Shown in pieces: positions 1 to 5,727 of a stretch of DNA of 5,727 nt (within the stretch, counting starts at the first letter, position 1; each line of letters begins with the position of its first letter). Source of the DNA: Planctomycetota bacterium (GTDB lineage: Bacteria; Planctomycetota; UBA1135; GCA-002686595); assembly GCA_016764635.1 (NCBI GenBank), contig JAESRM010000031.1, forward strand, positions 2,055 through 7,781, in the 5' to 3' direction. The notes beneath the pieces were generated by a model. That model was given only the letters and a program-made list of their open reading frames with translations, made no database searches and was not told the DNA's origin. Made by a program: the position numbers and the translations under genes.

Positions 1-3000
1 CAGCGCCCGCAGCGACCTGGCTAGGTCCCTCTTGGTCCGCCAAGACTTCAGCTGAGATCAACGGCCAGTGGTCCAACAGGGCCTGAGCGGCTTCGCCCTC
101 CGCGTTCACGCCGATGTGAATGCGGTCGTCCAAAGCCAAGCCGCTTTCCTTGCGCAGGTTCTGCACGCGACTGATGAACTCGCGGGCCAAACCTTCGCGC
201 TCCAACTCGGGCGTCAAGTTCACATCCAAAGCCACGGTCACGCCGCCTTCGGTGCCCACCACCACGCCTTCGCGTGAGTTGCGGTCCACCAACAGGGTCG
301 TTTCGTCGTAGACAAGTCCCGGAACCGCCTGACTATCGATGCTTTCGCCCGCGCTGATGCGTACACAATCAGAGCTTTCCATAGCGCCGATTTCCTTGCG
401 GATCGCGCCGAGTTGCTTGCCGTACTTGGGGCCCAGAACCTTGAGGTTCGGGCGCGCTGAAAAGCTCACCAGGTCGGACTCTTGCTCGGCCCACAACACC
501 TCGCGGATGTTGAGTTCGCTCAGGATCCAATGCTTGGCTCCTTCAAGAGCCTTGCGATCTTCAGGCTCCGCAACCGCCAGGGTCAAACTGGCCAGGGGTT
601 GGCGAATGCGCACGTTTTGAGCCACGCGCAGGGAACGTCCCAGCGACACGGCCAAGCGCGCCAGCTCCATACGGCGTTCCAAGTCCACGTTCTCGAGGGC
701 GCTATCCGGTTGGGGATAACTCTCCAAATGCACGCTATCCAAACCCTTGCCCGCGGACAGGTTTTCGTACATCTCGTCGGAGATGAAAGGCAGGAACGGT
801 GCGAGCACTTTGCTCAAGGTCAGCAAAACGTGGTGCAGGGTGCGGTAGGCGTTGATCTTGTCCCCATCGCCTTCGCTGGCACCGCGCCAGAACCGCCGAC
901 GAGAGAGCCGGATGTACCAATTGGTGAGGTCGTCGATGAATTCCACTAGGGCGGGCAGCACGAGGAACAATTTGTATTCCTCCATGTGCTCGCGCACCAA
1001 ACCTACGAGGCTTTGCAAGCGCGCCAGAACCCAACCGTCGAGCTCGTTCATGGCCGGATCGGGAGCCACACCATCGGGCTGCCAGCCGTCCAATTCCGCG
1101 TAACGCGTCAAGAACGAGTAGGAGTTCCACAGGGGCAGCAAAACGGTACGCACTTTCTCCTGCACGCCCGCATCGGCGAAGCGCAGGTCCTTGGCATTGA
1201 CAACGGGCGAGTCGATCAGATAGATGCGCAAGGCGTCCGCACCGAACTCCCTGAGCACGATGTTCGGGTCCGTGAAGTTGCGCTTACTCTTCGACATCTT
1301 CTCGCCCGAATCGGTCAAGACGGTGCCGTTCACGATCACGTTCTTGAAGGCGGGTTTGTCCGTGATGGCCGCCGAGATGACCATCAGCGTGTAGAACCAA
1401 CCGCGCGTCTGATCCACGCCTTCGGCGATGAAGTCGGCGGGGTGCGAAGCGTCCACACGCTCCTTGTTCTCGAAGGGATAGTGGTTCTGGGCGAAGGGCA
1501 TGGAGCCCGATTCGAACCAGCAGTCAAAAACCTCCGTGGTGCGGCGCATGGTGCCGCCCTTGGCGGATTCGAAGGTGATGTCATCCACGCTCTCCCGGTG
1601 CAGGTCGGTCACGCTACCTTTATCGAGGCCTGCCAGCTCTTCCAGCTCGGCCACGGAGCCCACGCAGACCATGTCGTCGGGATCGTCGTCGTTACGCCAG
1701 ATGGGCAGCGGCGTGCCCCAGAAACGGCTGCGCGCCAGGTTCCAATCGCGGGCGCCGGCCAGCCAGTTGCCGAAGCGGCCCTTTCCGATGGATTCGGGCA
1801 CCCAATGGATCTCTGAGTTGAGCTCGACCAGGCGCTCGCGCATGTCCTCGACGCGCATGAACCAGGTGGACAGGGCCATGTACAAAAGCGGCTCCTCCGT
1901 GCGGTAGCAGTGCGGAGTCGCGTGCATGATCGTGTCCCGGTCCACCAGGGAACCAAGCTCCTTGAGCTTGAGAATGATGCTCTTGTCGGCTTCCTTGGCG
2001 TGCAAGCCTTCCCAATCGGGCACTTCGGGACCGAAGATGCCGTTCAGGCTGATCGGGTTGACCATGGGCAACCCTTCACGCTTGCCGATATCGAAGTCGT
2101 CCTCGCCGAAGGCCGGGGCGATGTGCACGATGCCCGTACCGGAGTCCGGGTTGGCGTGGTCGGAAAGCACGATGCGGTAGGCGCGTTTGCCGTTCTCATC
2201 CGGTTCGGCCAAGTGCTTGAAGAAGGGCAGCAGGGGCACGTAGTTGCGACCCTCCAGATCCTTGCCTTTTAGGGTTTCGAGCACTTCGCTCTCCCCCACC
2301 CGATCGCGGTCTTGATAACGCGCCAGGCAGGCCGGGTTCAGGTAGACCACGTCGCCGCTGTCGGCAAAGCGCACCTTGACGTAATCCATCTCGGGATTCA
2401 CGGCCAAGGCCAGGTTGCTGGGCAAGGTCCAAGGGGTGGTGGTCCAAGCCCAGACGTAAGCCTCCTCGTCCTCGAGCTTGAAGCGCACGGTCACGCTCGG
2501 ATCCTGGCGGCGTTTGTGGCCGTCCTTCTTGCTGACAGGGTCGCGCTCCTGGGGACCCTGGGCCACCTCGAAGTTGGACAGGGGCGTGCCCAACGAAGTG
2601 GAGACGGGCTGCACCCGGAATCCCTCGTAGATGCGGCCTTGATCCCAAAGGGTTTTGAAAACCCACCAAACGGTCTCCATGAATCCCTGATCCATGGTGC
2701 GGTAACCCTTGTCGTGGTCCACCCAACGGCCCAGGCTGCGGATGGTCTGCTCCCACTCCTTGGTGTAACGCAAAACCAGGTCGCGGCAGGTTTTGTTGAA
2801 GGCCGGCATGCCCAAGGCTTCCACGGCCCGCGCATCCACCAGGTTCAGCTCCTTCTGGGCCTCGTTTTCCACGGGCAAGCCGTGGCAATCCCAGCCCCAG
2901 CGACGCTCCACGCGCATGCCGCACATGGTGAAATAACGGGGGATGATGTCCTTGAGAACGCTGCCCACCAGGTGCCCATAGTGGGGCAATCCCGTGGCGA

Positions 3001-3148
3001 AGGGCGGGCCGTCGTAAAACACGAAACTGTTGGCCTCGTCGCGCTCCTCAATCGAACGCTGGAAGATGTCCAGGCGGTCCCAGGTGTCCAGGCGCGACGC
3101 TTCGAGTTTGGGGAAGGAAACGGAGGGTTCTACGGCTCTCATGGTCAT
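1..3148 (-). CDS. ileS: Isoleucyl-tRNA synthetase, type 2 (eukaryote-like), 3' end cut by the window edge
   Basis: Cytoplasmic class I enzyme that charges tRNA-Ile with isoleucine using ATP and edits misactivated valine. 1049 residues are visible without a stop; the family is usually about 1040-1100 residues, so little is missing. Seen in order: HYGH signature at residues 56-59, followed by the DCHGLPVE block; CP1 editing domain with WTTTPWTLPSN at 235-245 and GTGIVHIAPAFGEDDF at 337-352; PHCYRTEEPLLY with its Cys at 414; DCWFESGSMP at 542-551; KMSKS at 617-621; and an anticodon-binding helical domain containing NWYIRLSRRRFW near 740-754. HYGH, DCWFESGSMP and NWLAGARDWN are typical of IleS2, a type generally resistant to mupirocin (family knowledge). 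The ATG at 3148 was chosen because AGGA lies 8 bases upstream; ATGs at 3157 and 3142 are alternatives. No frameshift was seen. It is separated from the upstream secreted-protein gene by 168 bases. Confidence 0.97.
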   Translation of the reverse strand, partial: MTMRAVEPSVSFPKLEASRLDTWDRLDIFQRSIEERDEANSFVFYDGPPFATGLPHYGHLVGSVLKDIIPRYFTMCGMRVERRWGWDCHGLPVENEAQKELNLVDARAVEALGMPAFNKTCRDLVLRYTKEWEQTIRSLGRWVDHDKGYRTMDQGFMETVWWVFKTLWDQGRIYEGFRVQPVSTSLGTPLSNFEVAQGPQERDPVSKKDGHKRRQDPSVTVRFKLEDEEAYVWAWTTTPWTLPSNLALAVNPEMDYVKVRFADSGDVVYLNPACLARYQDRDRVGESEVLETLKGKDLEGRNYVPLLPFFKHLAEPDENGKRAYRIVLSDHANPDSGTGIVHIAPAFGEDDFDIGKREGLPMVNPISLNGIFGPEVPDWEGLHAKEADKSIILKLKELGSLVDRDTIMHATPHCYRTEEPLLYMALSTWFMRVEDMRERLVELNSEIHWVPESIGKGRFGNWLAGARDWNLARSRFWGTPLPIWRNDDDPDDMVCVGSVAELEELAGLDKGSVTDLHRESVDDITFESAKGGTMRRTTEVFDCWFESGSMPFAQNHYPFENKERVDASHPADFIAEGVDQTRGWFYTLMVISAAITDKPAFKNVIVNGTVLTDSGEKMSKSKRNFTDPNIVLREFGADALRIYLIDSPVVNAKDLRFADAGVQEKVRTVLLPLWNSYSFLTRYAELDGWQPDGVAPDPAMNELDGWVLARLQSLVGLVREHMEEYKLFLVLPALVEFIDDLTNWYIRLSRRRFWRGASEGDGDKINAYRTLHHVLLTLSKVLAPFLPFISDEMYENLSAGKGLDSVHLESYPQPDSALENVDLERRMELARLAVSLGRSLRVAQNVRIRQPLASLTLAVAEPEDRKALEGAKHWILSELNIREVLWAEQESDLVSFSARPNLKVLGPKYGKQLGAIRKEIGAMESSDCVRISAGESIDSQAVPGLVYDETTLLVDRNSREGVVVGTEGGVTVALDVNLTPELEREGLAREFISRVQNLRKESGLALDDRIHIGVNAEGEAAQALLDHWPLISAEVLADQEGPSQVAAGA

Positions 3149-3156
3149 GCCCGCCA

Positions 3157-3160
3157 TCCT
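3157..3160 (-). promoter_or_regulatory. Ribosome binding site supporting the ileS start at 3148
   Basis: AGGA on the minus strand, 8 bases before the ATG at 3148. It overlaps the first base of another in-frame ATG at 3157, which has no comparable site at a suitable distance. This favours the start MTMRAVEP over MAGMTM. A third ATG at 3142 would have a 14-base spacer and is less likely. Confidence 0.5.
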
Positions 3161-3168
3161 ACGCCAAG

Positions 3169-3184
3169 GCCCCGGGCCAGGGGC
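3169..3184 (-). other. Small GC hairpin just upstream of ileS
   Basis: In the minus-strand transcript GCCCC pairs with GGGGC across a 6-base loop (TGGCCC), ending 8 bases before the AGGA ribosome binding site. With five G-C pairs it could fold in the ileS leader. I see no T-box features (no specifier loop, no conserved antiterminator bulge), so any regulatory role is speculative. In GC-rich DNA such a short stem can arise by chance. Confidence 0.3.
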
Positions 3185-3199
3185 ACCTCTGCGCCCCAC

Positions 3200-3226
3200 A
3201 AAAATTTGGGCTGGGAAGGCCTGCCC
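3200..3226 (-). terminator. Possible second, weak terminator (imperfect stem plus T5)
   Basis: Reading the minus strand, GGGCAGGCCTTCCCAGCCC (3226-3208) can form an imperfect stem, with GGGC pairing GCCC at the base and GG pairing CC further in. AAA and a run of five T (3204-3200) follow. This is the only T-tract in the gap, but the stem is interrupted and weak. It might back up the stronger hairpin at 3246-3277 or be incidental. Confidence 0.25.
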
Positions 3227-3245
3227 CCCACCGGCAGCACACAAG

Positions 3246-3277
3246 CGCGCCCGGTGAGCTTTCGCTCACCAGGCGCG
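3246..3277 (-). terminator. Strong hairpin with GAAA tetraloop after the NIDO-protein gene, probable terminator
   Basis: The minus-strand transcript reads CGCGCCU GGUGAGC, then a GAAA loop, then GCUCACC GGGCGCG: 14 consecutive pairs, of which one is U-G, closed by a GNRA-type tetraloop. It begins 39 bases after the TAG stop at 3319-3317 and lies about 100 bases before ileS. There is no U-run directly after it (CUUGUGUG follows), so it is not a textbook intrinsic terminator. In GC-rich bacteria, hairpins lacking a U-tract at gene ends are often read as terminators or 3'-end stabilisers. The stem is symmetric and could also act on the opposite strand. Confidence 0.7.
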
Positions 3278-3284
3278 GTCATCT

Positions 3285-3296
3285 GCCCCTTGGGGC
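3285..3296. repeat. 12-bp perfect palindrome between the NIDO gene stop and its terminator hairpin
   Basis: GCCCCTTGGGGC reads the same on both strands. It lies 20 bases after the stop codon and 7 bases before the large hairpin. As RNA it would form only a 4-bp stem with a CAAG loop; as DNA it is a short dyad. It is probably a minor part of the 3' untranslated structure, and no protein-binding role can be assigned. Confidence 0.3.
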
Positions 3297-3316
3297 TTGC
3301 ACGCGGTCGCGAATCC

Positions 3317-4867
3317 CTACTGGAACATGACCGAAGCGGCGTCCGTGAAGGTCGCGGGCGCCATGCCCGGTTCGCGGTGCCAGGCCTGGAAGTGCCAGGT
3401 TTCGCCGGCCAGGATCGGCCGGGAAGGGTTGGCGCGCATGTCGGTGGTGTCCACCGTGATCGCCGCGCGACCACAAGCGCTCGAGTTCATGATCTGCGAG
3501 TTGAAGCGCGCGAAGGAGCCTCCCACGCACAGGATGCCGCCATAGCCGCCCGGGTGCAGAATGCTGACGGGGGTGTCGCTGGCGATGAACAGCACGGTCT
3601 GATTGGCGGGCAAGTTGCTGGCCTGCAAGCTCAAACGGTCGTCCGTGGCCACATCCGTGCCGAAGAGCTCAAGGTGCCCCATGGCCCCGGTGGAGTTGAC
3701 CTCCGACGCGCAGAAGGTGCTTCCCATGGAAGCTCCCGCCACCACTTGAATCTCGACTTCGATGATGCTGCTGCGCACCGGAACCCCATCATCCTGGGCC
3801 GTAAAAGTGACCACATGGCGTCCCAGCAAGGCGTTGGAACTAGGGCTGAAGGTACAGGAGGCAATACCAGGGTTGCCGTTGGTGGCATTGAAGGTGAAGT
3901 CCGCCGGGCTACCGCTCACGATGATATCCACGGTTTGGCCACTCTCGGGGCCAATGGCCTGGATGTCGAAGTTCAGGGTGTTGCCAACTCCCACGACCAA
4001 ATCGCAGGTCGAGGGGTTCAGGAACACGGGCGGCAGGTTGGACCCGCCCCCACCCACGCTGAAGCAGAACGTACTGTTGTCCAGGAAGTCCACGCCGTCA
4101 TTGTTTCCAGCGGGGCCGTCGTAGGCGTTACCAGCCTGATCGAACCGGCCGACCAGGAAAAAGTCCACGCCATTGCCTTCGTTCGCACCCACCGTGGCCG
4201 GAATGCCTCCGAACCCGCCGACTCCTTGCGACGCGGACCCGGTGGTCCACTGCATATCTTCGTAGCAGAAGCAAACATTGTTGCCGGCGCCGATCAGGGG
4301 GTCATTGCCGTCGGTCAATATGATTTGGAAGGTATTGAGCTTGTCCGTTGCTGAGTTGTAGTAGCCCACGTTGTCCCACGTGACGACCAGGCGGTTGATC
4401 GGATCCCCGTTGGCGGTGGACCACTCGCGCGTCCAGACATTGCCGGAAGCTGTACCGCGCGTGTCCACATCACCCCAGAACGGAGCGAGCATGGGAAATC
4501 CGTTGATCGGAAAACCGGAAGCAGAGAAAGTGTTGAAGGACACCCCGATCGAAACATTGCCGTTGTTGTTGATGAAAAAATCATCCGTCAAAGTCCCAAA
4601 GTGGTCGAACAACCAGCCGTTCAACGTGTAAGCCTGGGAGCCATCGTCGTTGTTTCCGCAACCGGATGACGAACCGAAGGGAACCACATCAAAAGTGCTG
4701 TCGAGGGGCACGCACAAACCGGTGCCACCGATCGGCGTGCAGCTGGCTCGTGAAGAGCTCGGCACAAACGCCGGGCTAAAAGGCTTCTGAGTGGACTGGG
4801 AAGTCTGCTGGGCAGAAGCGAAGGGGGCGATAATGAGCAGGCCCGCCAGGAGTACGAAGTGCTTCAT
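3317..4867 (-). CDS. Secreted protein with nidogen-like (NIDO) domain, Ig-like domain and C-terminal beta domain
   Basis: Complete 516-residue exported protein of unknown specific function. Residues 1-19 are a classic signal peptide (MKH, hydrophobic core, ASA cleavage site before QQ). Residues about 60-272 match the NIDO/nidogen extracellular family: GNNDDGS, INNNGNVSIG at 99-108, FPMLAPFWGDVDTRG at 124-138, VVTWDNVGYYNSATDKLNTFQ at 161-181, and MQWTTG at 205-210. An Asn/Asp/Gly-rich segment with YDGPAGNNDGVDFLD at 249-263 follows. Residues about 278-376 resemble an Ig/cadherin-like fold beginning LPPVFLNP. Residues about 385-516 form a separate beta-rich domain (NSTGAMGHLELFG, NLPANQ, ETWHFQAWHREPG, FTDAASVMF), a pattern I associate with secreted Planctomycetota proteins. 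It has eleven cysteines and no transmembrane anchor or LPXTG/PEP-CTERM-type tail. The start is set by the signal peptide and a GGAG site 5 bases upstream. Likely periplasmic, surface or extracellular, possibly adhesive (inference). Confidence 0.9.
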   Translation of the reverse strand: MKHFVLLAGLLIIAPFASAQQTSQSTQKPFSPAFVPSSSRASCTPIGGTGLCVPLDSTFDVVPFGSSSGCGNNDDGSQAYTLNGWLFDHFGTLTDDFFINNNGNVSIGVSFNTFSASGFPINGFPMLAPFWGDVDTRGTASGNVWTREWSTANGDPINRLVVTWDNVGYYNSATDKLNTFQIILTDGNDPLIGAGNNVCFCYEDMQWTTGSASQGVGGFGGIPATVGANEGNGVDFFLVGRFDQAGNAYDGPAGNNDGVDFLDNSTFCFSVGGGGSNLPPVFLNPSTCDLVVGVGNTLNFDIQAIGPESGQTVDIIVSGSPADFTFNATNGNPGIASCTFSPSSNALLGRHVVTFTAQDDGVPVRSSIIEVEIQVVAGASMGSTFCASEVNSTGAMGHLELFGTDVATDDRLSLQASNLPANQTVLFIASDTPVSILHPGGYGGILCVGGSFARFNSQIMNSSACGRAAITVDTTDMRANPSRPILAGETWHFQAWHREPGMAPATFTDAASVMFQ

Positions 4868-4872
4868 GGAAG

Positions 4873-4876
4873 CTCC
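4873..4876 (-). promoter_or_regulatory. Ribosome binding site of the NIDO-protein gene
   Basis: GGAG on the minus strand, 5 bases before the ATG at 4867. It fixes the start at the signal peptide. The reading frame stays open for another 111 codons upstream, but that stretch overlaps lpxA and is Arg/Ser-rich without a domain. Confidence 0.65.
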
Positions 4877-4948
4877 AAGGAAATAGAGTTTTGAACACCG
4901 CGATGGGTATCCGGATCGGCTCGAGACCTTGGCAGGGAGCTTACCCCT

Positions 4949-4977
4949 ATTCCAACTCCACGCCCTCGACATGTCAA
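4949..4977 (-). promoter_or_regulatory. Sigma70-type promoter for the NIDO-protein gene
   Basis: The minus strand carries a perfect -35 hexamer TTGACA (4977-4972), exactly 17 bases, then TGGAAT (4954-4949), which matches four of six -10 bases including the final AAT. The predicted transcription start is near 4942, giving a leader of about 75 bases before the ATG at 4867. It lies in the only non-coding DNA between lpxA and this gene, pointing the right way, which suggests that the NIDO gene can be transcribed independently of lpxA. Confidence 0.6.
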
Positions 4978-4979
4978 CT

Positions 4980-4987
4980 CCCCCCCC
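4980..4987 (-). repeat. Run of eight G next to the -35 element
   Basis: On the coding (minus) strand eight consecutive G sit between the lpxA stop codon and the TTGACA hexamer, two bases (AG) before it. Tracts of this length can change length by replication slippage. This one lies upstream of the -35 rather than between -35 and -10, so length changes would move only upstream contacts. Confidence 0.8.
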
Positions 4988-5001
4988 ACACAGGTGATCT
5001 A

Positions 5002-5727
5002 TTACGAGATCGCTTCGCCTTCGAGGATGCGACGCACTCCCAGGTCGGCGTAGTACTGACGCCTCGATTCGCGGTAGCGACCTTTCAGCCCCAGGTCCGT
5101 GCGATCCATGGACTCGATCAAATGGCGCACGTGGGGCCCCAAGCCCGACTCGGCGCGCAACTCTTCCAAAGCCGCTCCCCGAGCTCCGCCGGAACGCCAC
5201 AACTTGCGGTGGGCACTGCGCAGCTCCTCGATTTCCTCGGGCGTGAATCCAGCTCGCTTGAGCCCGATGGTGTTGACCCCGCGCACGCGCGAGTCGTGGC
5301 CATCCACGATCATGTACGGGGGCACATCCTTAGACATGCGCGTCATGCCACCGATGTAAGCGTGGGCTCCGATCGTGATGAAGGCCACCGCGCCGGCCAT
5401 GCCGCTCAGGTTGGCGTGGTGCTCGACCAGGGTGTGCCCGGCCAACAGCACGCCGTTGCCCAAAATCACTTTGTCTTCCAGCTCACAGTCGTGGGCCACG
5501 TGGCAGCAGGCCATGAGCAGGTTGTCGGAGCCGATGCGCGTCACTCCCCCACCCTTGATCGTGCCACGGTTGATGGTCACGAATTCACGGATGGTGTTGC
5601 GGTCGCCCACGTACAGGCGCGTTTCCTCGCCCTTGTAGGAAAAGTCCTGGGGCGGCGTGCCCAACGAGGACTGCCCCACGATGAAGTTCTCCTCGCCGAT
5701 CTCGAGCACGCCATCGAGCATGACCTG
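5002..5727 (-). CDS. lpxA: Acyl-ACP--UDP-N-acetylglucosamine O-acyltransferase (LpxA), 5' end cut by the window edge
   Basis: First enzyme of lipid A synthesis: cytoplasmic, trimeric left-handed beta-helix protein that transfers a 3-hydroxyacyl chain from acyl carrier protein to the 3-OH of UDP-GlcNAc. 241 residues are visible, ending in TAA. Compared by eye with E. coli LpxA (262 residues) it aligns without gaps from E. coli residue 47, so about 46 N-terminal residues are missing; the ATG at 5721 is internal. Hexapeptide repeats continue to about visible residue 130. Seen: GDRNTIREFVTINRGT, GSDNLLM, CHVAHDC with the catalytic base equivalent to His125 at visible residue 79 and His122 at 76, GH for His144 at 98, DVPPY, GVN (Asn198) and GLKR (Arg204). 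Gly173, the acyl-chain ruler position, is Gly. Odd: His160 is Val, Lys76 is Ser, His191 is Asp. The C-terminal helical part (from about 159) ends in GLKGRYRESRRQYYADLG. A promoter follows 25 bases after the stop. Confidence 0.92.
   Translation of the reverse strand, partial: QVMLDGVLEIGEENFIVGQSSLGTPPQDFSYKGEETRLYVGDRNTIREFVTINRGTIKGGGVTRIGSDNLLMACCHVAHDCELEDKVILGNGVLLAGHTLVEHHANLSGMAGAVAFITIGAHAYIGGMTRMSKDVPPYMIVDGHDSRVRGVNTIGLKRAGFTPEEIEELRSAHRKLWRSGGARGAALEELRAESGLGPHVRHLIESMDRTDLGLKGRYRESRRQYYADLGVRRILEGEAIS

Noticed and set aside
986..1816. A 276-codon plus-strand open frame opposite ileS
   Set aside because: It is antisense to the KMSKS and catalytic region of ileS. It is His/Val/Gly-rich with no domain, and no promoter or ribosome binding site was noted.
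2196..2924. A 242-codon minus-strand open frame inside ileS
   Set aside because: It is in a different frame from IleRS, which is unambiguous across this stretch. The translation is Gly/Arg/Pro-rich without motifs, so it is a shadow frame.
3149..3316. T-box riboswitch upstream of the aminoacyl-tRNA synthetase gene
   Set aside because: The gap is short, and no specifier loop, T-box sequence or antiterminator could be found. T-boxes are mainly a Firmicutes/Actinobacteria feature.
2312..4354. A 680-codon open frame on the plus strand spanning both ileS and the NIDO-protein gene
   Set aside because: It is antisense to two clear genes and crosses their intergenic gap with its terminator hairpin. 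The translation is low-complexity and His/Gly/Ala/Val-rich with no recognisable domain, as expected of an antisense frame in GC-rich coding DNA.
4868..5200. N-terminal extension of the NIDO protein by 111 codons to an ATG at 5200
   Set aside because: It would overlap lpxA by about 200 bases, run through the promoter and bury the signal peptide. The start at 4867 has both a ribosome binding site and a clean signal peptide.
5002..5721. Taking the ATG at 5721 as the true start of lpxA
   Set aside because: The frame is open to the window edge, and by alignment this Met corresponds to about residue 49 of E. coli LpxA, in the middle of the beta-helix. The gene is truncated by the window, not short.

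Overview
The window comes from a GC-rich, Gram-negative-type bacterial chromosome. All three genes lie on the minus strand, so transcription runs from right to left: a 5'-truncated lpxA (right edge), a gene for a secreted protein with a nidogen-like (NIDO) domain (centre), and a 3'-truncated ileS (left edge). lpxA implies a lipid A-type outer membrane. The LpxA C-terminus and the C-terminal domain of the secreted protein both resemble proteins I associate with Planctomycetota, especially the deep-branching marine lineages rich in secreted beta-sandwich proteins. That placement is an inference from remembered family resemblance, not from a search.

Layout: 5727-5002 is lpxA, missing about 46 N-terminal residues. 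5001-4868 is a 134-bp intergenic stretch with a good sigma70-type promoter (TTGACA, 17-bp spacer, TGGAAT) next to a run of eight G on the coding strand. 4867-3317 is a complete 516-residue exported protein: signal peptide, NIDO domain, Ig/cadherin-like beta domain, and a conserved-looking C-terminal beta domain. 3316-3149 is a 168-bp intergenic stretch with a 14-bp-stem, GAAA-tetraloop hairpin, most likely a terminator, followed by weaker hairpins. 3148-1 is ileS, encoding a type 2 (eukaryote-like) isoleucyl-tRNA synthetase with HYGH, KMSKS and the editing domain intact; only the extreme C-terminus is cut off.

The three genes do not form an obvious pathway: lipid A synthesis, an extracellular or surface protein, and translation. 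The promoter before the NIDO gene and the hairpin after it suggest that it is its own transcription unit between two housekeeping genes. No RNA gene, CRISPR array, mobile element or attachment site is visible. The most interesting items are the NIDO protein's architecture, the active-site departures in LpxA, and the hairpin-rich intergenic region before ileS. I do not see convincing evidence for a wholly new multi-gene system here.
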